This document shows positions 1 to 6,878 of a stretch of 10,811 nt of DNA, one piece after another. Each line of letters starts with the position of its first letter. Position 1 is the first letter of the stretch. Made by a program: the position numbers and the translations under genes. Source of the DNA: a bacterium (GTDB taxonomy: Bacteria; Sumerlaeota; Sumerlaeia; MVZB01). The stretch spans positions 1-10,811 of the forward strand of contig JAMCWS010000318.1 of the NCBI GenBank assembly GCA_023480605.1, given 5' to 3'. The notes beneath the pieces were generated by a model. The model did no database searches and had not been told where the DNA came from. It saw only the letters and a program-made list of their open reading frames with translations.

Positions 1-236
1 AGGGCGATCCCGAGGCGGGGACGTCCTACGAGCTGACCGCCATCGCCATCGTCGTGATCGGGGGCACGAGTCTTATGGGCGGGCGGGGAAGCCTGCTGCT
101 GACGGCAGTCGGCACGCTGACGATCGGCTACCTCGATAAAATCCTGAGCATCAACGCCGTCGGCGACGCTCACCGCCTGATGCTGACCGGCGCGATCGTC
201 ATCGTCGCCGTGCTCTTCCAGGGGCGCAAAAAGTGA
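1..236 (+). CDS. Sugar ABC transporter permease, C-terminal fragment (RbsC family)
   Basis: The gene enters from the left edge; the reading frame is open from base 3 and ends with TGA at 234-236, leaving about 77 residues. The fragment begins GDPEAGTSYELTAIA and continues through VVIGGTSLMGGRG, which is the characteristic conserved C-terminal segment of BPD_transp_2 permeases of ribose, xylose and galactose ABC importers. Two hydrophobic stretches follow, the last ending in a short basic tail (QGRKK), as expected for the final membrane helices. It would form the inner-membrane channel for a sugar. The likely partner binding protein lies downstream at 479-1483; the ATP-binding subunit would be outside the window. 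The family assignment is secure, but the substrate cannot be told from this fragment. Confidence 0.88.
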   Translation, partial: GDPEAGTSYELTAIAIVVIGGTSLMGGRGSLLLTAVGTLTIGYLDKILSINAVGDAHRLMLTGAIVIVAVLFQGRKK

Positions 237-240
237 GAAC

Positions 241-460
241 CTTTGGCCACGAAATCGCGCGAAAAACACGAAAATGAATTGACGATGTCAAAAACGAGGT
301 GATGATTAGCCGCAAAAAGGCACACGAAGCACAAAAAATCGGATGATTGAGGGCATCGGCAACCATCCGCCCCTTGATGCCGCCATCGCTCAATCGCTCA
401 ATGGCCGCTGTTTTTTCGTGTTTTTCGTGTCTTTTCGTGTCTAAATTGCCTTTTTCCGAA
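241..460. repeat. Inverted-repeat element with CACGAAA/TTTCGTG units in permease-binding protein gap
   Basis: The 242-base gap between permease and binding protein has no convincing gene. It holds nested inverted repeats. A perfect 14-base pair lies at 261-274 (GAAAAACACGAAAA) and 413-426. A 9-base pair AAAAAGGCA/TGCCTTTTT lies at 314-322 and 448-456, and a 7-base pair GATTGAG/CTCAATC at 345-351 and 389-395. The right arm repeats the unit TTTCGTGT three times within 413-441. Base composition is visibly richer in A+T than the genes on either side. It resembles the CACGAAG repeat at 3354-3424 and probably belongs to the same dispersed class. Folded RNA here could influence the relative expression of permease and binding protein, but that is inference. 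Confidence 0.6.
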
Positions 461-467
461 ACACACG

Positions 468-472
468 GGAGG
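468..472 (+). promoter_or_regulatory. Strong Shine-Dalgarno deciding the binding-protein start
   Basis: GGAGG sits six bases before the ATG at 479. The frame stays open further upstream to an ATG at 347, but that extension would translate the repeat DNA and lose the signal peptide, so 479 is preferred. Confidence 0.8.
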
Positions 473-478
473 GTGACC

Positions 479-1483
479 ATGAAGAATACGAACCGTTTGG
501 TGGCGATGCTGGCGATTCTCGCGGGCTGTGTCGTTTTCGCCGCGGCGGCCCTTGCCGGTTCGGGCACGAAGGCCGATCCCTGGGTGATCGGCATGAGCCA
601 GTGCAACTTGAACGAGCCGTGGCGGACGCAGATGAACGCCGACGTCAGGAACGCCGCCGAGCCGCTCGACAACCTCAAGGTGATTTACCAGGACGCGGCC
701 AACGACACGCTCAAGCAGCGCGCCCAGATCGAGGAATTCATCGCTCAGCCGGTCGACCTGTTGATCGTCAGCCCGAAGGAGGCCGTGCCGTTGACGCCGC
801 CCATCAGCCGGGCCTACCGGGCCGGTATACCGGTGATCGTGCTCGATCGGCGCGTCGTCGGCCAGGACTATACCTGCTTCATCGGCGCCGACAACGTGAA
901 GATCGGCGAGGCGGCCGGCCGCTGGATCGCCCGGCGCCTGGCGGGCGGCGGCAACGTGGTCGAACTCAAAGGCCTCATGACCAGCACGCCGGCGCAGGAC
1001 CGCCACAGCGGCTTCCTGAAAGGCATCAAGGGCCGCGGCGACATCAAGATCGTCTTCGACGCCGACATGCAGTGGCTCGAGCCCAACGCGCGCAAGGAAA
1101 TGGAATCGGCGCTGGCCCGCTTCGACAAGATCGACCTGGTCTACGGCCACAACGACCCGGCCGCCCACGGCGCATGGCTGGCCGCCAAGGCGACCGGGCG
1201 CGAGAAGGACATCGTTTTCGTCGGCATCGACGGACTGCCCCAGGAAGGCCAGGCCTACGTCAGGCAGGGCATCCTGAATGTCTGCTTCGAGTATCCCACG
1301 GGCGGCCGCGAGGCGATCGAGACGGCCCTCGAGATCCTCAAAAGCGGAAAAGCGCCGAAGGAAATGACGCTGCGGTCGCGCTTCTTCACCCGCGAGAACA
1401 TCGACAAAGGCGGCGAGTGGCTGCCCGAAGAAACGCAGAGCAAAGGAACCGCGCCGGCGCCGGAAGGCAACAAATCCAAGTAA
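479..1483 (+). CDS. Periplasmic sugar-binding protein of an ABC importer (RbsB/YtfQ-like)
   Basis: This 334-residue protein captures a sugar outside the inner membrane and delivers it to the permease encoded just upstream. A basic N-terminus (MKNTNR) and hydrophobic core form a signal sequence. It can be read either as a lipoprotein signal (L14-A-G-C17) or as a classical signal cleaved after A26 (ALA before GSG). The mature part has the periplasmic-binding type 1 fold (Peripla_BP_4). Visible hallmarks are the first strand WVIGMS, DLLIVSPKE, the hinge strand IPVIVLDRRV, FIGADN, DRHSGFLKG, VYGHND and the IDGLPQ segment. It most resembles the YtfQ/RbsB branch, so a monosaccharide is likely, but the ligand cannot be named. 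The C-terminal tail is Pro/Ala/Gly/Lys-rich and probably disordered. Placement after the permease, behind a 242-base repeat-filled gap, is unusual. Confidence 0.88.
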   Translation: MKNTNRLVAMLAILAGCVVFAAAALAGSGTKADPWVIGMSQCNLNEPWRTQMNADVRNAAEPLDNLKVIYQDAANDTLKQRAQIEEFIAQPVDLLIVSPKEAVPLTPPISRAYRAGIPVIVLDRRVVGQDYTCFIGADNVKIGEAAGRWIARRLAGGGNVVELKGLMTSTPAQDRHSGFLKGIKGRGDIKIVFDADMQWLEPNARKEMESALARFDKIDLVYGHNDPAAHGAWLAAKATGREKDIVFVGIDGLPQEGQAYVRQGILNVCFEYPTGGREAIETALEILKSGKAPKEMTLRSRFFTRENIDKGGEWLPEETQSKGTAPAPEGNKSK

Positions 1484-1529
1484 CCCGCCGTGGCGGATAT
1501 CGGTTGGGCAAATCCAATGCTTCTCCCCC

Positions 1530-3116
<1,587 letters not shown>

Positions 3117-3353
3117 GGAACTGTCTGCCTTTCTTGCAGCAGCGAGATTATCGCGTTAGGTTGCGTAAACGATTTGGGATTACCGCGCCAAAAGCGCGCC
3201 CGGCGCCAGGGGGCCACACAGTCGGGAGGAAATCCAGAAACTGAATGAGACGACCGAATAGAGGCAGGATCTGAAAACGATGATGGTCATGGTTGGCACC
3301 CTCGGATTTCCGTGTTATACCCCCGATGACGGCGTGTGCGGTTGGCTTTCGTC
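3117..3353. other. Non-coding DNA between leuA start and repeat element
   Basis: This stretch is transcribed as part of the leuA leader if the T-box reads through. I see no gene. The only clear structure is a small GC-rich hairpin at 3184-3198 (CGCGC and GCGCG around CAAAA). No T-box, leader peptide rich in leucine codons or second terminator is visible on the minus strand. A plausible but weak ribosome site for leuA (AAAGG on the minus strand) lies just above 3116. Confidence 0.5.
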
Positions 3354-3424
3354 TTCGTGCCTTCGTGTCTTGGTGTGAAAACGAATATAATCACACAAAG
3401 ACATCAAGACACGAAGGCACGGAG
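3354..3424. repeat. CACGAAG-type inverted repeat
   Basis: A perfect 17-base inverted repeat, CGTGCCTTCGTGTCTTG at 3356-3372 and its complement at 3405-3421, encloses a second pair, GTGTGA at 3373-3378 and TCACAC at 3391-3396. The core is A+T-rich (3379-3390). The arms are built from iterated GTGCCTTCGTGTCTT units. It lies between the T-box terminator and leuA. On the minus strand it would fold into a long hairpin in the leuA leader RNA, but no U-run follows. Read as protein on the minus strand it gives HTKTRRHED. From memory, that is a common motif of spurious small hypothetical ORFs in uncultured-bacterium genomes, which suggests a dispersed repeat. Confidence 0.8.
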
Positions 3425-3474
3425 GATATGTAACACCCCGATTCCGAAAGAGAGTCGCGAACTCCCTTCCCTCT

Positions 3475-3525
3475 AAAAACCAAATCGCCCTTGAGCCATA
3501 GTTATCTGGCTCAGGGGCGATTTGG
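3475..3525 (-). terminator. Intrinsic terminator of the leuA T-box leader
   Basis: On the minus strand, arms of 19 bases at 3507-3525 and 3480-3498 pair at 18 positions (one C-A mismatch) around an 8-base loop. They are followed at once by five U residues (3475-3479 as A on the plus strand). The opposite strand has no U-run, so it works only toward leuA. The 5' arm contains CGCCCCU, the same bases needed by the T-box antiterminator, which makes the two structures mutually exclusive. Confidence 0.93.
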
Positions 3526-3765
3526 AAATTCATCCGCGGCGCGGTACCACCCTGATTCGGCCTGACGCGGAAAAGGCATCAGGACCCTCATTCAGGCCCT
3601 CTAACGGGGACCAATCGACGCAAACTACTGAACCGGATCCGATGGATCCGCCGTTCCCTTGCGCGGCTCCGAGGCGAGTTCGGAATCGGCGCCCACCGTC
3701 TCGCACCACCCGACGGCTCTCTCAAGGCGCGCCCGCAAACCTACTACTCCTCATCACGGCCTTTC
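3475..3765 (-). ncRNA. T-box riboswitch (tRNA-Leu-sensing leader of leuA)
   Basis: Read on the minus strand, all landmarks of a class I T-box are present. Stem I opens with AAAGGC, followed by a GAUGA/GGAGC K-turn and a GAGG/CCUC helix (3749-3752 with 3671-3674). The specifier loop carries AGUAGUAG on one side and GAACUCG on the other. Above it lie a GGCGC/GCGCC helix (3729-3733 with 3688-3692), a GAGAGAG AG-bulge (about 3717-3723) and a distal CCGUC/GACGG hairpin. The GAA-NNN rule gives specifier CUC (3676-3678), a leucine codon. A putative Stem III pairs GGCCUGA with UCAGGCC (3592-3598 with 3559-3565). The T-box AGGGTGGTACCGCG is at 3540-3553. Its bulge UGGU would pair with an ACCA tRNA end, matching the A discriminator of tRNA-Leu. 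Antiterminator helices GCG/CGC and AGGG/CCCU form with 3513-3519. Uncharged tRNA-Leu should block the terminator and allow leuA transcription. Confidence 0.94.
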
Positions 3766-3829
3766 AGAGTTCTCGAAGAACCATCCGGCAAGCCCCCCGC
3801 ACGCGGCAGGCGGCAAACCTTATCCCAAT

Positions 3830-3859
3830 CTTTTATGCCAACGTTATCGACGCCGTCAA
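3830..3859 (-). promoter_or_regulatory. Candidate sigma-70 promoter of the T-box-leuA transcript
   Basis: On the minus strand TTGACG (3854-3859) is a good -35 box. The -10 is weaker: TAAAAG at 3830-3835 with an 18-base spacer, or CATAAA at 3832-3837 with 16. It would start RNA near 3823, about 60 bases before Stem I. A 13-base hairpin (3769-3781, GTTCT/AGAAC) lies in that short 5' segment. No better promoter is seen between Stem I and the divergent gene. Confidence 0.5.
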
Positions 3860-3872
3860 GCATATTCATGAG

Positions 3873-3886
3873 CCGGGATTTCCCGG
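3873..3886. promoter_or_regulatory. Perfect palindrome upstream of the leuA leader promoter
   Basis: CCGGGA-TT-TCCCGG forms a perfect 6-2-6 inverted repeat about 14 bases upstream of the TTGACG box of the leuA leader promoter. It could be a regulator site for leuA or for the divergent operon, or chance in GC-rich DNA. There is no U-run on either strand, so it is not a terminator. Confidence 0.3.
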
Positions 3887-3982
3887 TTGCTCCGGCCCTC
3901 GTGGTCTCCATCGTGGTTGGCCGGATCGAGCGCGCCTCCCATCACGAGTGCGATCGGCACTTCATAGCGGGCCGCTAAGCGT

Positions 3983-4011
3983 TTGACATTGATGATTCAC
4001 ATCAAGATAAT
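3983..4011 (+). promoter_or_regulatory. Strong sigma-70-type promoter with inverted-repeat spacer
   Basis: TTGACA (3983-3988), a 17-base spacer and GATAAT (4006-4011) make an almost perfect housekeeping promoter facing the lipoprotein-ybeY-era operon. The spacer TTGATGATTCACATCAA is a perfect 6-5-6 inverted repeat filling exactly 3989-4005, which is a good position for a repressor operator. The predicted start near 4018 leaves a 5' UTR of roughly 155 bases. That UTR has GC-rich hairpins at 4053-4075 and 4134-4161. Confidence 0.75.
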
Positions 4012-4133
4012 TGAGCGGATCGTGCCGTCGAAGAGGGTGGACCACGCCATCGCGGCCGGCGATTTCGCCCGGCCGACTGGTCTGCCCACGCGGCCCAATA
4101 ACATCACGCCGCCTCCTGCCGGACCGCCCTGGC

Positions 4134-4161
4134 CGTCCGCCGCCGGGCTGGCCGGCGGACG
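4134..4161 (+). other. Stable hairpin just before the lipoprotein start codon
   Basis: CGTCCGCCG (4134-4142) pairs perfectly with CGGCGGACG (4153-4161) around a 10-base loop and ends 14 bases before the ATG at 4176. The bases after it are purine-rich (GAAAGAAAAC), not a U-run, so it is not a terminator. It may set translation or protect the message; no good Shine-Dalgarno sequence is visible after it. A second imperfect hairpin lies at 4053-4075 in the same 5' UTR. Confidence 0.45.
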
Positions 4162-4175
4162 AAAGAAAACAAACG

Positions 4176-5420
4176 ATGCGCGTCGCTTCACCAACGACCA
4201 CTCTCGCGCGTGTGTGCCTCATCCTGGCGCTGGCGGCGTCGGTCCCGTTGACGGCCTGTCGCAAGCAAACCCCCGATCAGATGCTGACCGAAGCCCAGCG
4301 CCTGACCGAAAGCCAGGATATCATCGGGGCTGAGCTCAAGTACAAGGAGTTTCTGGAGCAATATCCCCAGGATCCTCTGGCCAGTCAGGCACGTTGGGGC
4401 CTGGCCTCGTGCTACATGATGGACAAGGATTATGAAAAGGCCCGCGAGGAACTCGACAACATGATCAAGGCCGAAGGGGGGGCCGCGACCGAGCCCGGCT
4501 ACAATGCCTTCGAAATGAAGCTATATTCCTACGTGCAGGAGGGGCAGCCCCGCAAGGCCCTCGACCTGGCCCTGGCCACGTCCGACACCCTCAAGGCGGC
4601 CCCGCCGCAGATCAAATATTTCTATCAATTGCGGCTTTCGGACCTTTACGCCCTGAACAAGGATGACGAAAAAGCGCTGGCCATCGATCGCCGACTCATC
4701 GACCAGGGGCCGTCGGGTCCACAGCATCTGAACGCGCTCCAGATGATGGAAGCCATATACGTTCATCAGAAGAACCTGCCGGCCGCCATCAAGGTCTACG
4801 AAGACTATCTGGCCAAGTATCCCGACACGAGCCTCAAAGCGAGCCTGATTTTCGAAGTCGGCCGGCTCCAGAAGCAGATGGGCCAGGAGGATTTGGCGCG
4901 CAAATCTTTTGACGCCAGCGAAGCGCAATTCCGCAGCCAGTTCGAGAAGGCGTTGGGCGCCGAGGAAAAAAGCGAACTGCTCTTCCAGCTTTCCCTGGTC
5001 CAACGTTTCCGCGGCGACTGGGCCGGAACGCGGGCCACACTCCAGCGCATCCTCGACGAGTTTCCCACGAGCCGGCAGCGCCCCAACGCCATGCTGAATC
5101 TGGCTGAAGCCTGGATGGGTGAAAAGAAATCGCCGCAAGCCGTCGCCACGCTCGAAAAAATCATGCGCGACTACCCCAACACCAACTGGGCCGCCCAGGC
5201 CGCCCAGTGGATCCAGGCCATCCGCAATCCCAAGGCCCAGACCGGCCCTACCACCGGCACGTTGACGGCCCCCACCACCGGCACCTTGCCGCTGGCATTC
5301 ACCACCGGAACGTTGACGGCAACGCCGACCACGGGGACGCTGGAGACCGCGCCAGTCGCGCCGGCGGCCTCCGCCGGACCGGCCCCGGGCATCCCGGCGC
5401 CCGCCGCGCCCCGTCCATGA
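4176..5420 (+). CDS. TPR-repeat outer-membrane lipoprotein (BamD/YbgF-like architecture)
   Basis: This 414-residue protein begins with a lipoprotein signal: MRVASPTTTLAR, a hydrophobic core, and the lipobox L25-T-A-C28, so it is probably lipid-anchored on the outer face of an envelope membrane. Helical tetratricopeptide repeats follow. The first is LKYKEFLEQYPQDPLASQARWGL, and later copies are recognisable at IKVYEDYLAKYPDTSLKASL and ATLEKIMRDYPNTNWAAQAA. The YPxxxxAxxA pattern is typical of BamD, YbgF/CpoB and related scaffold proteins. The last 60 residues are a low-complexity Thr/Pro/Ala tail with four TTGTL pentapeptides. The ATG at 4176 is chosen because it gives the lipoprotein signal; the frame is open upstream to 4011, but that would bury the signal. 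The stop overlaps the ybeY start. The exact partner complex is unknown. Confidence 0.8.
   Translation: MRVASPTTTLARVCLILALAASVPLTACRKQTPDQMLTEAQRLTESQDIIGAELKYKEFLEQYPQDPLASQARWGLASCYMMDKDYEKAREELDNMIKAEGGAATEPGYNAFEMKLYSYVQEGQPRKALDLALATSDTLKAAPPQIKYFYQLRLSDLYALNKDDEKALAIDRRLIDQGPSGPQHLNALQMMEAIYVHQKNLPAAIKVYEDYLAKYPDTSLKASLIFEVGRLQKQMGQEDLARKSFDASEAQFRSQFEKALGAEEKSELLFQLSLVQRFRGDWAGTRATLQRILDEFPTSRQRPNAMLNLAEAWMGEKKSPQAVATLEKIMRDYPNTNWAAQAAQWIQAIRNPKAQTGPTTGTLTAPTTGTLPLAFTTGTLTATPTTGTLETAPVAPAASAGPAPGIPAPAAPRP
5250..5342 (+). repeat. Four degenerate TTGTL-encoding repeats in the lipoprotein tail
   Basis: Codons for Thr-Thr-Gly-Thr-Leu recur at 5250-5264, 5274-5288, 5301-5315 and 5328-5342, with start-to-start spacing of 24, 27 and 27 bases. 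Linkers vary (TAP, PLAF, TATP). The DNA unit is ACCACCGGCACGTTGACG with synonymous changes, which points to an old tandem duplication kept at protein level. Confidence 0.8.
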
Positions 5421-5881
5421 GGGCCGGCCCCCGCATCCTGACCGACCGGCGGGGCCGGCTGGGATTATACGCCCCGACGATGGAACGGGAGGCATTGGCG
5501 GCCTTGCGGCACGCGGCTCGCGCGGCCGGATTGAACGCCGGGCATGAGTTGAGCCTTCTGCTGTGCGATAACGTCATCATCCGCCGAATCAACCGGCGCT
5601 GGCGCGACATCGACCGTCCGACGGACGTCCTTTCATTTCCGCTGCACGAGTTGCGGCCCGGCCAGGCGCCGCCGCCGGGCGCGGTGGGCGACATCGTCAT
5701 CGCATTGCCGACCGTTCGACAGGCTGCGCGGAGCGAAGGGATCGATCCGGCCGCCCACCTGCGCCGGTTGATCATCCATGGGCTGCTCCACCTGCTCGGA
5801 CACGACCACGCGACCGATCGCCAGGCCCGGCGGATGACGTGCGAAGAAGCACGCCTGCTGGCCGCGACGGAGGTTGCATGA
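5417..5881 (+). CDS. ybeY: Endoribonuclease YbeY (16S rRNA maturation)
   Basis: YbeY is a zinc-dependent single-strand endoribonuclease that acts in 16S rRNA 3'-end maturation and ribosome quality control. The 154-residue product is of normal length. The UPF0054 signature is intact near the C-terminus: H121-G-L-L-H125-L-L-G-H-D-H131, whose three histidines at 121, 125 and 131 bind the metal. Other family features are the middle segment RPTDVLSFP (about 67-75) and VGDIVIALP (about 90-98). The ATG at 5417 overlaps the previous stop in ATGA and gives the family's usual N-terminus; the frame is open further upstream inside the lipoprotein gene, but that part is out-of-frame translation of it. The gene also overlaps era by ATGA. 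A ybeY-era pairing is a common ribosome-biogenesis arrangement. Confidence 0.93.
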   Translation: MRAGPRILTDRRGRLGLYAPTMEREALAALRHAARAAGLNAGHELSLLLCDNVIIRRINRRWRDIDRPTDVLSFPLHELRPGQAPPPGAVGDIVIALPTVRQAARSEGIDPAAHLRRLIIHGLLHLLGHDHATDRQARRMTCEEARLLAATEVA

Positions 5882-6795
5882 ATCGGTATCCATCCACCGA
5901 GACCAATCCGACGCACAAGATGGGCTTCGTCGGCCTTGCCGGGGCGCCCAACGTGGGCAAGAGCACCCTGGTCAACCGGCTGGTGGGCCAGAAAATTTCG
6001 ATTGTCTCGGACCGGCCGCAAACCACGCGCGAACGCCTCTGCGGCATCCGTTCCGACGCGACGATGCAGATGGCCCTGGTGGACATCCCGGGAATCCTCG
6101 AGCCGCGCGACGCCTTCAACACGGCCCTGATGGAGACGGCCGCCCAGAGCCTAAAGGATTGCGACATCATTCTACACCTGCGCGACGCCCGGCGGCCCGG
6201 CGATCCGGCCGATCCGCCCGTGCGGGCGATGATCCGCCGGACAAAACGGCCGGTCTGGCTCGTCTGGAACAAGATTGACCGCGTTCCCGGCAAGATGTTT
6301 CCGGCCGAGGGCGAGGGCCTCGATTATGTCAAGGTTCTGGGCATTTCGGCCAAGACCGGGCGCGGCGTGGGGGCGCTGGTCGATGCGTTGCGCGAGGCGC
6401 TGCCCGTCGGCCCGCCCCTTTTCGACGAGGACCAGCTTTCCGATCGGGATTTGCGTTTTCTGGCGGCCGAAATGGTGCGCGAGAAGCTGTTCCGGTATCT
6501 GGGGGAGGAAATTCCTTACGCCTTGGCGACCTTCACCGACATTTTCGACGAGGACCGGGGCGAGAAAATCTATATCGGAATTACGATTCTGACCGAGCGC
6601 GAAGCCCACAAGCCGATCATCATCGGCAAGGGGGGGGCAATGCTCAAAAAGATCGGCCAGGCCGCCCGGGCCGAGATCGAAAATCTCTGCCAGCGGCCCG
6701 TTTACCTGGACCTGCGGGTCAAGGTCCATCCCCGGTGGCGCAAGGACATCCAGCAATTGCTCGAATTGGGACTTAAGCCAAGCATTTCCAGTTGA
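5878..6795 (+). CDS. era: GTPase Era
   Basis: Era is an essential GTPase that binds the 3' end of 16S rRNA and checks 30S subunit assembly at the membrane-cytosol interface. The 305 residues match the family. G1 is GAPNVGKS (22-29), the switch I region contains PQTTRER (47-53), G3 is D69-I-P-G72 (commonly DTPG), G4 is NKID (131-134) and G5 is SAK (157-159). The C-terminal KH domain has the RNA-binding loop GKGG (250-253) followed by the typical helix and the VYLDLRVKVHPRWR ending. The start at 5878 overlaps the ybeY stop in ATGA, so the two are translationally coupled. The isoleucine in G3 is a mild variant, not a sign of inactivity. Confidence 0.96.
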   Translation: MNRYPSTETNPTHKMGFVGLAGAPNVGKSTLVNRLVGQKISIVSDRPQTTRERLCGIRSDATMQMALVDIPGILEPRDAFNTALMETAAQSLKDCDIILHLRDARRPGDPADPPVRAMIRRTKRPVWLVWNKIDRVPGKMFPAEGEGLDYVKVLGISAKTGRGVGALVDALREALPVGPPLFDEDQLSDRDLRFLAAEMVREKLFRYLGEEIPYALATFTDIFDEDRGEKIYIGITILTEREAHKPIIIGKGGAMLKKIGQAARAEIENLCQRPVYLDLRVKVHPRWRKDIQQLLELGLKPSISS

Positions 6796-6821
6796 CAGGC
6801 CCGGCCAAATCGAGACCTAAT
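6792..6821 (+). promoter_or_regulatory. Possible internal promoter after era
   Basis: A perfect TTGACA (6792-6797) overlaps the era stop codon, and CCTAAT (6816-6821) follows after 18 bases. The -10 lacks the conserved second A, so support is modest. It would give the PilO-like/STAS cluster its own transcript in the 83-base gap after era, where no terminator is visible. Confidence 0.3.
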
Positions 6822-6878
6822 AACGAAAAGCGCTTGCAGGCAATTCGCGAAGAAGTCCTGCGGATAGGCGGTAATGCA

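Noticed and set aside
279..291. TTGAC-GAT-GTCAA small hairpin after the permease as terminator
   Set aside because: The stem is only 5 A+T-rich base pairs with a 3-base loop and no U-run on the plus strand.
1484..1529. Terminator between the convergent binding-protein and leuA genes
   Set aside because: Only a 4-5 bp CCGC/GCGG hairpin at 1485-1496 and no U-run on either strand.
3386..3391. TATAAT in the repeat core as a promoter
   Set aside because: No acceptable -35 box at the right distance, and it would point antisense into the leuA leader; it is probably just the A+T-rich loop.
3354..3424. CRISPR-like repeats
   Set aside because: The units are inverted arms of one element, not evenly spaced direct repeats with unique spacers, and no cas gene is near.
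3315..3533. 72-codon minus-strand open frame between T-box and leuA
   Set aside because: It begins inside the T-box antiterminator/terminator and runs through the CACGAAG repeat (giving TKTRRHED), so it is non-coding leader and repeat DNA.
3522..3986. 154-codon plus-strand open frame over the T-box
   Set aside because: It lies antisense to the riboswitch, has no family features or ribosome site, and its composition follows the RNA structure.
4521..5495. 324-codon minus-strand open frame
   Set aside because: It is antisense to the TPR lipoprotein, with Gly/Arg-rich low-complexity sequence typical of a GC-rich shadow.
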